Shown piece after piece: positions 45,572-55,046 of a DNA stretch of 62,403 nt. The notes below the pieces were generated by a model, which saw only the letters and a list, made by a program, of their open reading frames with translations, was not told where the DNA came from and searched no databases. Origin of the DNA: Cuneatibacter caecimuris (GTDB lineage Bacteria; Bacillota; Clostridia; Lachnospirales; Lachnospiraceae); contig NZ_SGXF01000008.1 of the NCBI RefSeq assembly GCF_004216775.1, forward strand, positions 1-62,403, written 5' to 3'. Position 1 is the first letter of the stretch. The number at the start of each line of letters is the position of its first letter. Position numbers and translations under genes: made by a program.

Positions 45572-46820
45572 AGTACTGTATGTCCCGCTAAGGAAAATAA
45601 ATTCATTTATTATATATATCATTGCTGCTTGTTTGATTTTAAACTGTAATAGTGTGTATGAGCTATCGGGAATGATTAGCGAAAAAATAGTTTATGCTAT
45701 AATTTTTGTAGTAATATGTTTATTTTGCTGTGTTTATAGAAAAATGATATTTGAACGGGACAGTAAAAAGAAATGGCTTATTATTCTGGGATTAGGTGTA
45801 TATCAGGTATCCCATATGATTTTGCGCGATGGTTTTAATAAATGGTTTATTATAAAATTTATACTCTGTTTAATGGGACTATTGACGTTGCTGTGGGCTG
45901 ATGATGTTTGGGGAGATAAACCGTTTTACAAAATTTTGTGCGTATTTTCAAAGCTGGTGCTTGGTTTGGCCATAATGTCCCTGCTTTTCTGGCTGCTGGG
46001 CCAGATCCTTCATATCATTCCGGCAACGGGAACTGTTCATTATATTTGGGGGAGTCCCAGGGCTGTAGATAGTTTTTTTGGCCTACACTTTTCTGCACAG
46101 GAAATTAGTTTGCTTGGTCACGTTTTCTACAGAAATACAGGTATTTTTACAGAAGCACCGATGTTTGCTTTTGTCCTTTCAGTAGCATTTTTGAATACAA
46201 TTTTTTTGGAGAAGAAAACCAAACCAATTAAGCTTTTAATTTTATTTATTACAATCTGTACGACCGTATCGGCAACTGGTGTGATTGTTTCCTCACTTGC
46301 AGTAATTATAAAATTGCTGCAGGTAAAACATATAAATAAGATTTGTGTTTGTATTTTTACAGGAGTGTGCTTATTAGTTATTGGAGCTGCTTTTGGATAT
46401 AAAATGACCAGAGGGAGTGCAACATCTTCATTTAATATACGAGTTCAGGATTATGAAATTATTGTAAAATCAATGCGAGATAAATTTTTTCTGGGATATG
46501 GCTATGAGAGATACGATGAGATTGTATATCAATATATGGATCCTGTCAGAAAATTTGACACTGGAGGGAGCAATGGATTTTTTTACCCCCTAACCCAGGG
46601 GGGGATATTGTTTTTTATCCCGTATTTGCTGGCGTTTATTTTAATATGCAGAAAGAACATAAAAGAAAAAAATTACAGTGAACTATTTTTCTGGGGTTTA
46701 TATCTTGTATTGTTCTCAGCAAGCATTATTTCATTGAAACTCATTTCATTGCTTTTTATTGCCCAGGGGATTACATCCCTGATACCCAAGGAGGCGGAAC
46801 CATGCATGAGGACAGACTAG
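45564..46820 (+). CDS. Wzy-like EPS polymerase
   Basis: 418 residues, about 10-11 TM helices with a sizeable loop after helix 5 and another before the last helices. FLGYGYERYDEIV and DTGGSNGFFYPLTQGGILFFIPY match the conserved late loop of O-antigen polymerases. It would polymerise the units flipped by the Wzx at 43034. It overlaps both neighbours slightly, so it is translationally coupled. Confidence 0.8.
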   Translation: MNKVLYVPLRKINSFIIYIIAACLILNCNSVYELSGMISEKIVYAIIFVVICLFCCVYRKMIFERDSKKKWLIILGLGVYQVSHMILRDGFNKWFIIKFILCLMGLLTLLWADDVWGDKPFYKILCVFSKLVLGLAIMSLLFWLLGQILHIIPATGTVHYIWGSPRAVDSFFGLHFSAQEISLLGHVFYRNTGIFTEAPMFAFVLSVAFLNTIFLEKKTKPIKLLILFITICTTVSATGVIVSSLAVIIKLLQVKHINKICVCIFTGVCLLVIGAAFGYKMTRGSATSSFNIRVQDYEIIVKSMRDKFFLGYGYERYDEIVYQYMDPVRKFDTGGSNGFFYPLTQGGILFFIPYLLAFILICRKNIKEKNYSELFFWGLYLVLFSASIISLKLISLLFIAQGITSLIPKEAEPCMRTD

Positions 46821-47425
46821 TTATCAATATTCCTGCAATAATATCTGGCATCAAATTTCTTTGGCGGAGGATTACATGCATCATAGTGTTCTGTATTTTT
46901 GCGGTATGCGTGATTGGATATATTCGACAGGAAATAGTATACGTCAGTGAAGCAGAATTATATTATCCGCCTGTTAATTCAAAATCAAAAATAACACAAA
47001 AAACATTGGAATTGAATGCGCAGGTAATGAGCGATTTTGCTGAAATTGCTGAATCTGCTCTGATACAGAAGCGTGTGGCGGAAATGACAGAAATCCCCTA
47101 TGAAGAAATAAAAGCTTCTGTGCGAGCCTGGCACGACCCTGGAACTACTGTGCTTCATATACGCTGTACATCAGAAAATATAGACGATCCGAAGACAATA
47201 GTCCAGTGGGAGGTAAAGTGTATCGCGGAGTATGCTGAAAAAGAACTTGGGATATCAAACCTGAAAATTCTTGGAGACGCCACAGATCCGGTTGAAGAAG
47301 GGCATGTATCTTTGTGGAAACAGGCAGCTTCCGGAATGGGGTTGGGAATATTGATCAGCATGATAATGGTTGTAATGAGTTTTGAAAATAAAAAATCTGA
47401 TGGAGCCGGGGTAAAAAAGTGCTAG
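46802..47425 (+). CDS. Wzz/YveK-type chain-length determinant-like protein
   Basis: 207 residues. TM helix 1 (about 25-45), an extracytoplasmic domain (YVSEAELYYPPVNSKSKI... ) and TM helix 2 (about 178-195), with a short C-terminal tail. This is the Wzz fold without a tyrosine kinase domain, and no BY-kinase or phosphatase gene lies nearby. At 207 residues it is shorter than many Wzz proteins. AAGGAGGCGG precedes the ATG inside the wzy 3' end. Confidence 0.75.
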   Translation: MHEDRLVINIPAIISGIKFLWRRITCIIVFCIFAVCVIGYIRQEIVYVSEAELYYPPVNSKSKITQKTLELNAQVMSDFAEIAESALIQKRVAEMTEIPYEEIKASVRAWHDPGTTVLHIRCTSENIDDPKTIVQWEVKCIAEYAEKELGISNLKILGDATDPVEEGHVSLWKQAASGMGLGILISMIMVVMSFENKKSDGAGVKKC

Positions 47426-48327
47426 AAACTAATAAGCTATTTAAAGAGCTGGCAAAAGATAATCAGAATTTGCAGCAGCTGAGCTCACAGGAGATACGGA
47501 CAATACAGGATATATTACTGGATATGCTGCGGGATTTTGATTATGTGTGTAAAAAGTACGACCTTAGTTATTTCTTATGCGGGGGGACAGCCATAGGGGC
47601 TGTAAGGCATCAGGGATACATACCCTGGGATGAAGATGTGGATATTGGGATGCCCCGGTCAGATTATGACAGATTTGAGAGACTGATGCTGAGGGAATTT
47701 GAGGAAAAGTACTGGATTCAGAGCATCCAGAGCAGCTTAAAATATGATTTGAATTTTATGAAGGTTCGACGAAAAGGAACAAAATATGTAGAGGTTTTTG
47801 AACAGGAAGAAGAGTTTGCAGGGATTTTTATTGATGTGTATCCGATTGAAAACGTGTATAATTTTTTGCCGCTGAGATGGATACATGGTTTTTGGGTAGA
47901 ATTGATGCTGTTTTGTGCTTCCTGTGTAAGAATATATTTAAAATTGGACCGTCTGACAGAATATGTAGGGAAAAATCGGATGGCTTATTTGATTTGCTTC
48001 AAGGCTTTTTTAGGAAAAAGGCTTAGTTTTTTTAGCATAACGAAATGGTGTCTGCTGGTAGACCGGTGGGCATCAAAATGTAAAAATGAAGATTCCAAAT
48101 ATGTTAATATTCCCAGCGGCCGAAAACATTTTTTTGGAGAAATGTATACAAGAAAATCGTTTTTTCCGTTAAAGGAAACAGAATTTGAAGGGGAGAAATT
48201 TTATATAATGTCAGACCCCAATGAATATTTAACAAAGCTTTACGGCAATTATATGGAAGTTCCCAAAGAAGAGGAACGTGAACGGCATAGTATTGTAAAA
48301 TTGGATTTGGAGAAATATAATGAATAA
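47419..48327 (+). CDS. LicD-family phosphotransferase
   Basis: 302 residues. Nucleotidyltransferase-superfamily core: SYFLCGGTAIGAVRHQGYIPWDEDVDIGM (GG..GAxR and DxD metal motif, about 50-78), then FIDVYPIENVY. LicD proteins move phosphocholine or alditol-phosphate groups from a CDP donor onto glycans; fukutin is a related animal protein. The first of three LicD domains in the island. GTG start with GGAGCCGGGG upstream; the start overlaps the Wzz gene by seven bases. Confidence 0.88.
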   Translation: MLETNKLFKELAKDNQNLQQLSSQEIRTIQDILLDMLRDFDYVCKKYDLSYFLCGGTAIGAVRHQGYIPWDEDVDIGMPRSDYDRFERLMLREFEEKYWIQSIQSSLKYDLNFMKVRRKGTKYVEVFEQEEEFAGIFIDVYPIENVYNFLPLRWIHGFWVELMLFCASCVRIYLKLDRLTEYVGKNRMAYLICFKAFLGKRLSFFSITKWCLLVDRWASKCKNEDSKYVNIPSGRKHFFGEMYTRKSFFPLKETEFEGEKFYIMSDPNEYLTKLYGNYMEVPKEEERERHSIVKLDLEKYNE

Positions 48328-49099
48328 GTTTATACATGATATTAAGAAATACCATAATTATACAATATATTCAGCGAAATCCGAATTAAAGGCGGAAGTG
48401 GCCAATTCATATTTGAATTGGGTATGGTGGGTTTTGGAACCGTTATGTTTTATGGGGGTTTATACCCTGATTTTTGGATATTTTTTTAAAGCTTCAGAAC
48501 CATATTTTACAGTATATATTTTTATTGGAATAACTGTCTGGGACTTTTTCAATAAAATGGTAAAGAGCAGTGTAAAACTGGTAAAAAGCAATAAACCTAT
48601 TGTCTCGAAGGTGTATGTTCCGAAATATATTTTAATCATAGAAAAAATGATGGTAAATGGTTTTAAGATGTCTATTGGGTTTGCGATTACCGCCTTTTTA
48701 ATGTTAATTAACAGAGTGCCTGTTTCATGGAACATATTGTGGTTGATTCCAATTCTTCTTTGCCTGATTTTGGTGACTTTTGGTATATGCAGTATTGTTC
48801 TTCATTTTGGGGTTTATATTGAAGACTTAGCAAATGTTTTAAATATTGTACTGCGGCTAATGTTTTATCTGACTGGTGTTTTCTATAACCTGGAAAAGCG
48901 AGCGGGAGAAATAGGGGTTTATTTAAACCAATACAATCCGTTGGCATTTTTGATCAACGCAGCAAGAGATGCTTTAATTTATTGTAAAATGCCGAATTTG
49001 TTGTGGGTGTCTTTGTGGCTTATTATCGGTATGATTTTATCGGCAGTGGGTATTAGATTGATTCAAAAGAATGAAAACAGCTATGTAAAGGTGATATGA
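48320..49099 (+). CDS. ABC-2 polysaccharide/teichoic acid exporter permease (TagG-like)
   Basis: 259 residues with six TM helices. It starts with the amphipathic segment AKSELKAEVANSYLNWVWWVLEPL typical of Wzm/TagG, followed by KSNKPIVSKVYVPKYIL. Standard length, unlike the enlarged permease at 26571. The partner ATPase overlaps its stop by ATGA. Its presence in a locus that also has Wzx/Wzy suggests two export routes or a substituent carrier. Confidence 0.9.
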   Translation: MNKFIHDIKKYHNYTIYSAKSELKAEVANSYLNWVWWVLEPLCFMGVYTLIFGYFFKASEPYFTVYIFIGITVWDFFNKMVKSSVKLVKSNKPIVSKVYVPKYILIIEKMMVNGFKMSIGFAITAFLMLINRVPVSWNILWLIPILLCLILVTFGICSIVLHFGVYIEDLANVLNIVLRLMFYLTGVFYNLEKRAGEIGVYLNQYNPLAFLINAARDALIYCKMPNLLWVSLWLIIGMILSAVGIRLIQKNENSYVKVI

Positions 49100-49827
49100 T
49101 CATGGAAATTGCGATTGAAGTAAAAAATCTCAATATCAGCTATAAAGAATTGAAGGCTTATTCGATTAAGAAGATGCTTTTTAGTCATGGTAAATCCAAA
49201 GCAGAACCTTTTCATGCTTTAAAGGATGTCTCATTTTCTATTTCAAAAGGTGAAATCTGGGGAATAATAGGGAAAAATGGCAGCGGTAAATCCACATTGT
49301 TAAATGCGATTGCCGGAATCTTCGCCCCTGACAGCGGTACTATTGATTTGCATGGGAACAGTGTCTCATTATTATCCATTGGCGTGGGTTTTCAAAAAAA
49401 TTTAACAGGACGCGAAAATATTATTTTAGGAGGGCTGCTTTTAGGCTTTACTCAAAAGTATATTGAAGAAAAAATGCAGGAAATTATCGATTTTTCTGAG
49501 CTAGGGCATTTTATTGATAAGCCTGTCCGGACATACTCCAGTGGGATGTATTCAAAATTGGCATTTTCTATTACTGCAACATTGGAAACAGATATTATAT
49601 TAATTGATGAAGTATTGAGTGTCGGAGATGAGCATTTTAAAAAGAAAAGCTCAGCCAGAATGAAAAATTTGATTTCTAATGATGATAGAACAGTACTGAT
49701 GGTTTCGCATAGTTTAAGTACATTAAAAAAACTTTGTGATCAAATTATGTGGGTCGATGGTGGGAAAATTAAAATGATTGGACAGCCTGAGATTATATTG
49801 GATTTATACGAAAAATATATGCAGTAA
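49096..49827 (+). CDS. ABC exporter ATPase (TagH-like)
   Basis: 243 residues: Walker A GKNGSGKST (about 62-70), LLSIGVGFQKNLTGREN, signature YSSGMYSKL, Walker B IILIDEVL, switch VSHS. It ends after the nucleotide-binding domain, with no sugar-binding extension. It forms the exporter with the preceding permease. Confidence 0.92.
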   Translation: MIMEIAIEVKNLNISYKELKAYSIKKMLFSHGKSKAEPFHALKDVSFSISKGEIWGIIGKNGSGKSTLLNAIAGIFAPDSGTIDLHGNSVSLLSIGVGFQKNLTGRENIILGGLLLGFTQKYIEEKMQEIIDFSELGHFIDKPVRTYSSGMYSKLAFSITATLETDIILIDEVLSVGDEHFKKKSSARMKNLISNDDRTVLMVSHSLSTLKKLCDQIMWVDGGKIKMIGQPEIILDLYEKYMQ

Positions 49828-49851
49828 ATTTTACTAATATAGGAGGGACAT

Positions 49852-50565
49852 ATGATAGTTGGAGGAATTTTAGCCGGAGGATTGGGAACGAGGATGGCTG
49901 ATGGTGGCCTGCCTAAGCAATTTTTGATGTTGGGAGATATGCCAGTTATTATCAGGACAATTAAGAAGTTTATGAGGATTTCAGAAATAGAACATATTAT
50001 TATTGCGATTAATAAAGACTGGAAAGAATACTGTGAAGATTTATTGAAAGAGTATCAAATTTATAGTCAAAATATCCATGTTATATATGGAGGTGAAACT
50101 AGATTTGATTCACTCTTGTGTCTGGCAGATGCATGCAAGACGCTGGGAAAGGATGAGAATGATATAATTTTGATTAATCATGACTGTGCCAGGCCTTTTG
50201 TTTCTGAACGAATTCTTAAGGATAATTTGAAAATGATTCAAAGGTATGATATGGTAACAACTTCTGTTCCGACAATAGATACAGTCTTGCTTTCTGAAGA
50301 TGGGATATGCAGTAAGGAAGTGCCTGAGAGAAGTACAGTCTTTTTGGATCAGGGACCGCAGACGCTGAGAGTCGATCAGTTTTTAGCTATAGTCGATATG
50401 CTCACTCCAAAGGAAAAGGAAAAATATATGGAAGCGGGTAGATTATATTTAGATAAAGGTTACCGTGTGGGCATCGTGAAGGGAGAAAGAGAAAATTTTA
50501 AAATAACAACAAAATTTGACTTGAGTTTAGCGGAATTAATTCTTAAGCAAGGAGAAAATTTATAA
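49852..50565 (+). CDS. IspD/TarI-family cytidylyltransferase
   Basis: 237 residues. CTP-binding LAGGLGTRM and PKQFLML at the N-terminus, INHDCARPFVS (metal and substrate site) and NFKITTKFDL near the end, as in TarI (CDP-ribitol synthesis) and IspD. The location among three LicD domains points to CDP-activation of an alditol phosphate or related alcohol rather than to isoprenoid synthesis. The substrate cannot be read from sequence. TAGGAGGGAC precedes the ATG. Confidence 0.87.
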   Translation: MIVGGILAGGLGTRMADGGLPKQFLMLGDMPVIIRTIKKFMRISEIEHIIIAINKDWKEYCEDLLKEYQIYSQNIHVIYGGETRFDSLLCLADACKTLGKDENDIILINHDCARPFVSERILKDNLKMIQRYDMVTTSVPTIDTVLLSEDGICSKEVPERSTVFLDQGPQTLRVDQFLAIVDMLTPKEKEKYMEAGRLYLDKGYRVGIVKGERENFKITTKFDLSLAELILKQGENL

Positions 50566-52457
50566 TGAATGAAATAATTTTAGATGAAATTGACTGTTCA
50601 GCTATTGTGGGGAAAAAGGTTAAGGCCAATTCAAAAATCTTACCTCATAATATATATTTTATAACTGACGGGAATGACTTTGGAGAATTCTTTTTTTCGG
50701 TATTGCGAATAATGAAACCTAATAATCCCAGACTTCATTATGTGACTGACAAAGAGGCGGACTCCAGCCGGGAAAATGTATGTATAGATAATTTTACAAA
50801 AAACTCAATATTAGTAAATTCTATATTTTATTTCTTTGTTGATTGTCGCGCAGGAAAATATAAAAACAGAGAGGAACAGGGTAAGATATTAAAGAGGCTG
50901 GAAAAGTGGCTTGCAATATCCAGGAATGATAAAAAATGCAGGTTCGTCTTTGTCCCGATTATCAAAACTCCATGTGCTTTACCATCACCGATTCAATCAA
51001 TTGCAGAACGTGAATATGATTATTATTTATTTAATAAAACCAAAGATGAGAGTGAAAACTTTTATCTTGAATTAGAAAAGCTTTGCAGAAAAACGGTTAG
51101 GGATGAAAACGGAAATGTTGTCATTTTAAGGTATGATAATATCTTTGGACCTGATGTTGATATGATTGATGGCTTTTCTATCAGAAAATTTATAATAGAA
51201 TCTTTTCAGTCTGGTAAGGTTGAAATAAATCAAACAGATGCAAAGACTTATATATCATGTAGTTATATTAGAGATGCAGTGAAAGGGGTATTTGTTGGAT
51301 CAATTTCCGGTAGGCGCGGGAACATATATAATGTATCAAATTATAAGGTTTGTATTAAAGAAATTAAAATTGCATTTCAAGAAAGTTTTAAAAATTTGCT
51401 TGGAATAAAAATGGATATTACAGAAGAGGAAAAAGCTGACTTCCATTGTTTAAATTCTCTTAAAATGATAAAATTGGCCTGGAAACCGGAAATGAAATTC
51501 GAAGAAGCTCTATATAGAACAGGCGCCTATTTTGAAAACATTTCCTATGATATGAATAGATGTATTCCTATTTATAGCGGACGATTGGAGAAAATTAAGA
51601 ACCTTGAACTAAGTACATTAAAGTTTGTTGATAAGGTATGCAGAGAAAATAAAATAAATTATTTTTTGGCTGGAGGCAGTCTGTTAGGAGCGGTGCGCCA
51701 TCAGAATATTATCCCTTGGGATGATGATTTAGATATTGGTATGCTCCGTGAGGATTTTGAAAAATTCCGAAAAATATGTCCAGGTATTGTACCAAGTAAA
51801 TTTACGTATGAATCTCCTCAGGATGGTCGGGGGAGTCATTATACATTTGATAAAATCCGTCTTAAAAACACATATTTTTCCACGAATTATTCGAATAATT
51901 TCAGAATACAGGATGGTATATTTTTGGATATTATTATATACGATCAAACCTCCAATAATAACATGTTGACGAAACTTCAAATCAAGTTGATATCAATATG
52001 GACTCGTGTAATAAATATAAAATGGTATAATAAACCCAGAAAAAATGTGCATTATCGTGCTTCAAAAATATTTTTGCCTATTATGAGGTGTATTCCTTTT
52101 TCATTTTATCATGCGATTTTTGAAAAATTGGTAAGGTGGTATGAAAAAAAGAAAAACGCAGAGTATTTGATTGATGGGATAGGACAGAATATACGGAAAG
52201 GCAGATTTCCTAAGGAGTGGCTTTCTAAGGTGGAATATGTTGATTTTGCTGATATGAAAGCTCCTATTCCTGTTGGATATGACGGATATTTAAGGCATTT
52301 TTATGGAGATCGTTACATGGAACTTCTGCCCATCAGTAAACGCGCTTCTGGGCATCAGATCGCAAGGATTGATCTTGGAGGATACCTTTTTGATGATGTT
52401 CCCAATAAGGAATTCAGGAATGTAAATATTGCGGGAGAGCTTTTTGAGGAAGAATAA
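50565..52457 (+). CDS. SDR epimerase-like / LicD fusion protein
   Basis: 630 residues. The N-terminal part (about 25-320) is an extended-SDR-like domain: the glycine motif is weak (TDGNDFGEFF), but the catalytic pair is present as YLFNK followed by an E/N-rich helix, and VVILRYDNIFGPD and SYIRDAVKGVF are typical of sugar epimerases. The C-terminal part (about 350-590) is LicD: NYFLAGGSLLGAVRHQ, IPWDDDLDIGM, IFLDIIIYD. The fusion suggests that an NDP/CDP-sugar or alditol is modified and transferred by one protein. The start is one base into the previous stop (taATG). A shorter homologue lies at 53550. Confidence 0.82.
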   Translation: MNEIILDEIDCSAIVGKKVKANSKILPHNIYFITDGNDFGEFFFSVLRIMKPNNPRLHYVTDKEADSSRENVCIDNFTKNSILVNSIFYFFVDCRAGKYKNREEQGKILKRLEKWLAISRNDKKCRFVFVPIIKTPCALPSPIQSIAEREYDYYLFNKTKDESENFYLELEKLCRKTVRDENGNVVILRYDNIFGPDVDMIDGFSIRKFIIESFQSGKVEINQTDAKTYISCSYIRDAVKGVFVGSISGRRGNIYNVSNYKVCIKEIKIAFQESFKNLLGIKMDITEEEKADFHCLNSLKMIKLAWKPEMKFEEALYRTGAYFENISYDMNRCIPIYSGRLEKIKNLELSTLKFVDKVCRENKINYFLAGGSLLGAVRHQNIIPWDDDLDIGMLREDFEKFRKICPGIVPSKFTYESPQDGRGSHYTFDKIRLKNTYFSTNYSNNFRIQDGIFLDIIIYDQTSNNNMLTKLQIKLISIWTRVINIKWYNKPRKNVHYRASKIFLPIMRCIPFSFYHAIFEKLVRWYEKKKNAEYLIDGIGQNIRKGRFPKEWLSKVEYVDFADMKAPIPVGYDGYLRHFYGDRYMELLPISKRASGHQIARIDLGGYLFDDVPNKEFRNVNIAGELFEEE

Positions 52458-52486
52458 AATATAATTGAAAAACAGGAGGAAATTAT

Positions 52487-53539
52487 ATGAAGTGTGTTGC
52501 TGTGGGAGATATTTTTATTACTCCGGAGATGATGAAGGATGCACTTGAAAAGTATAATTTATTATTTGATGAGTGTCAGTTCTTTTTCTTTGGAGAGAAA
52601 AACAGAAAGAAAATGCGAGATACTGTGAAGGTTATTGAAATGGGGGGGAGAGACCAATGTGAAATCCCCCAGGGACTTATGGAAGCCATTGAAGACGCAG
52701 ACGTGCTGATGGTACACTTATGCCCAGTTACAGAAACAATACTTTGCAGAGCGAAAAAGTTAAAATACATTCTTTGCAATCGTGGCGGAATAGAAAATGT
52801 AGATGTGGAATCTGCTACAGAGCGGAAGATAAAAGTGCTGACTAATCCGGCTCATAATGCGAATGCTGTGGCAGAATATACAATAGGATTGATTTTTAGC
52901 GAAATTAGAAATATTTCCAGAAGCCATTTTGCATTGAAAAATGGAGAGTGGAGAGAAAAGTATCCTAATTCAATGCGGATTATTGAATTGAAAGACTTGA
53001 CGGTCGGTATTGTTGGGTTTGGGAATGTTGGAGAGTTGGTCTGTGAAAAGCTGAGTGGATTTGGTTGTTCGATTCTTATCAGCAATCTTTTTGAACCGGA
53101 GCGTACGAATTCACGGATTAATTGGGACAGGGTACATTATGTGAGCTTAGATGATTTAATTACTAGCTCAGATATTATTTCGTTACATGCAAGAAGCAAA
53201 AGTAAGAAAGTCCTGTTTGGAAAGCGGGAGTTTGAAATGATGAAAGAGACAGCGTATTTTATCAATACTAGTCGGTCTTATATGGTTGATTATGCCGCTT
53301 TATATGAAGCTTTAAATGAACAGCAGATAGAAGGAGCAGCTATAGATGTTTTCGATGTGGAGCCGCTTGGGGTTAACCATCCGTTTTTAAGACTGGATAA
53401 TGTAACACTAACAAATCATCGTGGAGGTGATACAGTTAACGCTTATGCGGACAGTCCAAAGATGATGCTGACAGAACTGGTAAATTGGGTAGAATCAAAA
53501 AAGATGCCTAAATTTTGGATTAATAAAGGGGCAGTATGA
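52487..53539 (+). CDS. D-2-hydroxyacid dehydrogenase family oxidoreductase
   Basis: 350 residues. NAD-binding VGIVGFGNVGELV (about 165-178). Catalytic residues of the family are visible: Arg in LHARSKSK, Glu in DVFDVEPLG and His in TNHRGG. The His motif differs from the usual TPHIAG form. It would reduce a 2-keto acid to a D-2-hydroxyacid, or work in the reverse direction. Placement between two LicD fusion genes suggests it makes a building block for the transferred group; the substrate is unknown. AGGAGG precedes the ATG. Confidence 0.85.
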   Translation: MKCVAVGDIFITPEMMKDALEKYNLLFDECQFFFFGEKNRKKMRDTVKVIEMGGRDQCEIPQGLMEAIEDADVLMVHLCPVTETILCRAKKLKYILCNRGGIENVDVESATERKIKVLTNPAHNANAVAEYTIGLIFSEIRNISRSHFALKNGEWREKYPNSMRIIELKDLTVGIVGFGNVGELVCEKLSGFGCSILISNLFEPERTNSRINWDRVHYVSLDDLITSSDIISLHARSKSKKVLFGKREFEMMKETAYFINTSRSYMVDYAALYEALNEQQIEGAAIDVFDVEPLGVNHPFLRLDNVTLTNHRGGDTVNAYADSPKMMLTELVNWVESKKMPKFWINKGAV

Positions 53540-53549
53540 GGTGTGAAAT

Positions 53550-55046
53550 TTGGGAACGGATATTTTGATCAATAGCCAGGGCACAGGACTTTTTCTCTTT
53601 TCTAATCAAATAGAACAGGAAAGAATGTGGATAGCTGCAAGTGAATGTAATGGATTTTTACTTGCGAAAGAAGAAAATTTATGCAGCATTTCAGAATGTT
53701 TCGTGATTATACATGCTGACTTGAGATATGAATTAAAACAGGAAAATCTGGATTATCTTATCTTAAAAATACTATTGTTAAAGAAGAAAGGTATAATTTC
53801 GAAGATAATTTTCAGCTGTACAATGGGCGAAAATTGTGCTGAACTAAATCAGAAGAATTGGATTTATGCAGAAAATGAAATTAAGTTTCTTCTGCAGAAA
53901 GGGACCAGCTTTTGCGCAGGACAGTACGTGAAATTAGAAGAAACAAAACGAATCCTATTAGCAGAAAAATTTATCTGGCTCTTTTTCTGGGAAATGGAAT
54001 CTGAAAGGTCTAAGTCATGTAAGATTTCAGATACAAACGACGTATCGGATATTTTACAAATTATTTTAAAACAGAAAGGACTGAATGGGTATTATAATGC
54101 CTTGGCGCATAAGGGTATCTGCAGTAATGAAAAATCTTTTTTTGACATGACCAGTCTACTTTATGCGTCACAGAAAGAGGAGCTGGTTCGCCAAGCAGAC
54201 ATTATGAATGGTAAAATCATTCATAATAAGATAAGAAAAATTCAATTACTTGAAAAGAAAATACTGCTGTATGTAGATGAGGTATGCAAAAAATATAATA
54301 TATCTTATTTTTTAGCAGGAGGGTCGCTGCTTGGTGCTGTTCGGCACCAGGGGTTTATTCCATGGGACGATGATCTTGATATAGGCATGCTGAGAGATGA
54401 TTTTGAGAAATTCAGAAAAATATGTCCGAAGGAGCTTTCCGACGAATTTATTTATCAGTCCTGGACTAAGAAGGACGGAAGCCACTACCAGTTTGATAAA
54501 ATTAGATTAAGAGGAACAAGATTAGAAACGAAGTTCTCTTCTCAGTTTAAGATGGAGAACGGAATTTTTTTGGATATTTTAGTGTATGATAAAACCTCGA
54601 ATTCTAAAGCGCTCCAACATATTCACATAAAGATGCTGACATGGTTTGCACATCTGCTGCGGGTTAGATGGTTTAATTATCCCAGAAGGGGAAAAATGTA
54701 TTATTTAAGTTTGATTATTTTGCCGGCTTTACGTTTATTTTCGATTGATTTTTTTAACAAACTTTTTGAAAGAATTATGAAACTATTTTCTACGAAGCAG
54801 GGAATATACTTGGTTGATAGTGCGGGGCAAAATGTTGAAAAAGGGGCTTTTCCGGAAAAGTGGCTGAAAACGGTAGAAATAGGAAAATTTGAAAATAGCA
54901 ATATTTCAGTTCCAATAGGAGCCCAAGAGTATCTCTCTCATTTTTACGGAAATAATTATATGGAAATACCTGCAGTAGATAAACAAACTTCTGGACATGT
55001 ATGGAAGAAAATAGATCTTGGACATTATGTAGAAATGAATGAATGA
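53550..55046 (+). CDS. LicD-family protein with degenerate N-terminal domain
   Basis: 498 residues. The C-terminal part (about 235-480) is LicD, clearly paralogous to that at 50565 (YFLAGGSLLGAVRHQ, IPWDDDLDIGM, IFLDILVYD). The N-terminal ~215 residues sit where the SDR domain is in the paralogue but have lost the recognisable SDR motifs, so this looks like a decayed or reshaped epimerase domain. TTG start with GAGGTG six bases upstream. The stop overlaps the acyltransferase start by eight bases. Confidence 0.8.
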   Translation: MGTDILINSQGTGLFLFSNQIEQERMWIAASECNGFLLAKEENLCSISECFVIIHADLRYELKQENLDYLILKILLLKKKGIISKIIFSCTMGENCAELNQKNWIYAENEIKFLLQKGTSFCAGQYVKLEETKRILLAEKFIWLFFWEMESERSKSCKISDTNDVSDILQIILKQKGLNGYYNALAHKGICSNEKSFFDMTSLLYASQKEELVRQADIMNGKIIHNKIRKIQLLEKKILLYVDEVCKKYNISYFLAGGSLLGAVRHQGFIPWDDDLDIGMLRDDFEKFRKICPKELSDEFIYQSWTKKDGSHYQFDKIRLRGTRLETKFSSQFKMENGIFLDILVYDKTSNSKALQHIHIKMLTWFAHLLRVRWFNYPRRGKMYYLSLIILPALRLFSIDFFNKLFERIMKLFSTKQGIYLVDSAGQNVEKGAFPEKWLKTVEIGKFENSNISVPIGAQEYLSHFYGNNYMEIPAVDKQTSGHVWKKIDLGHYVEMNE

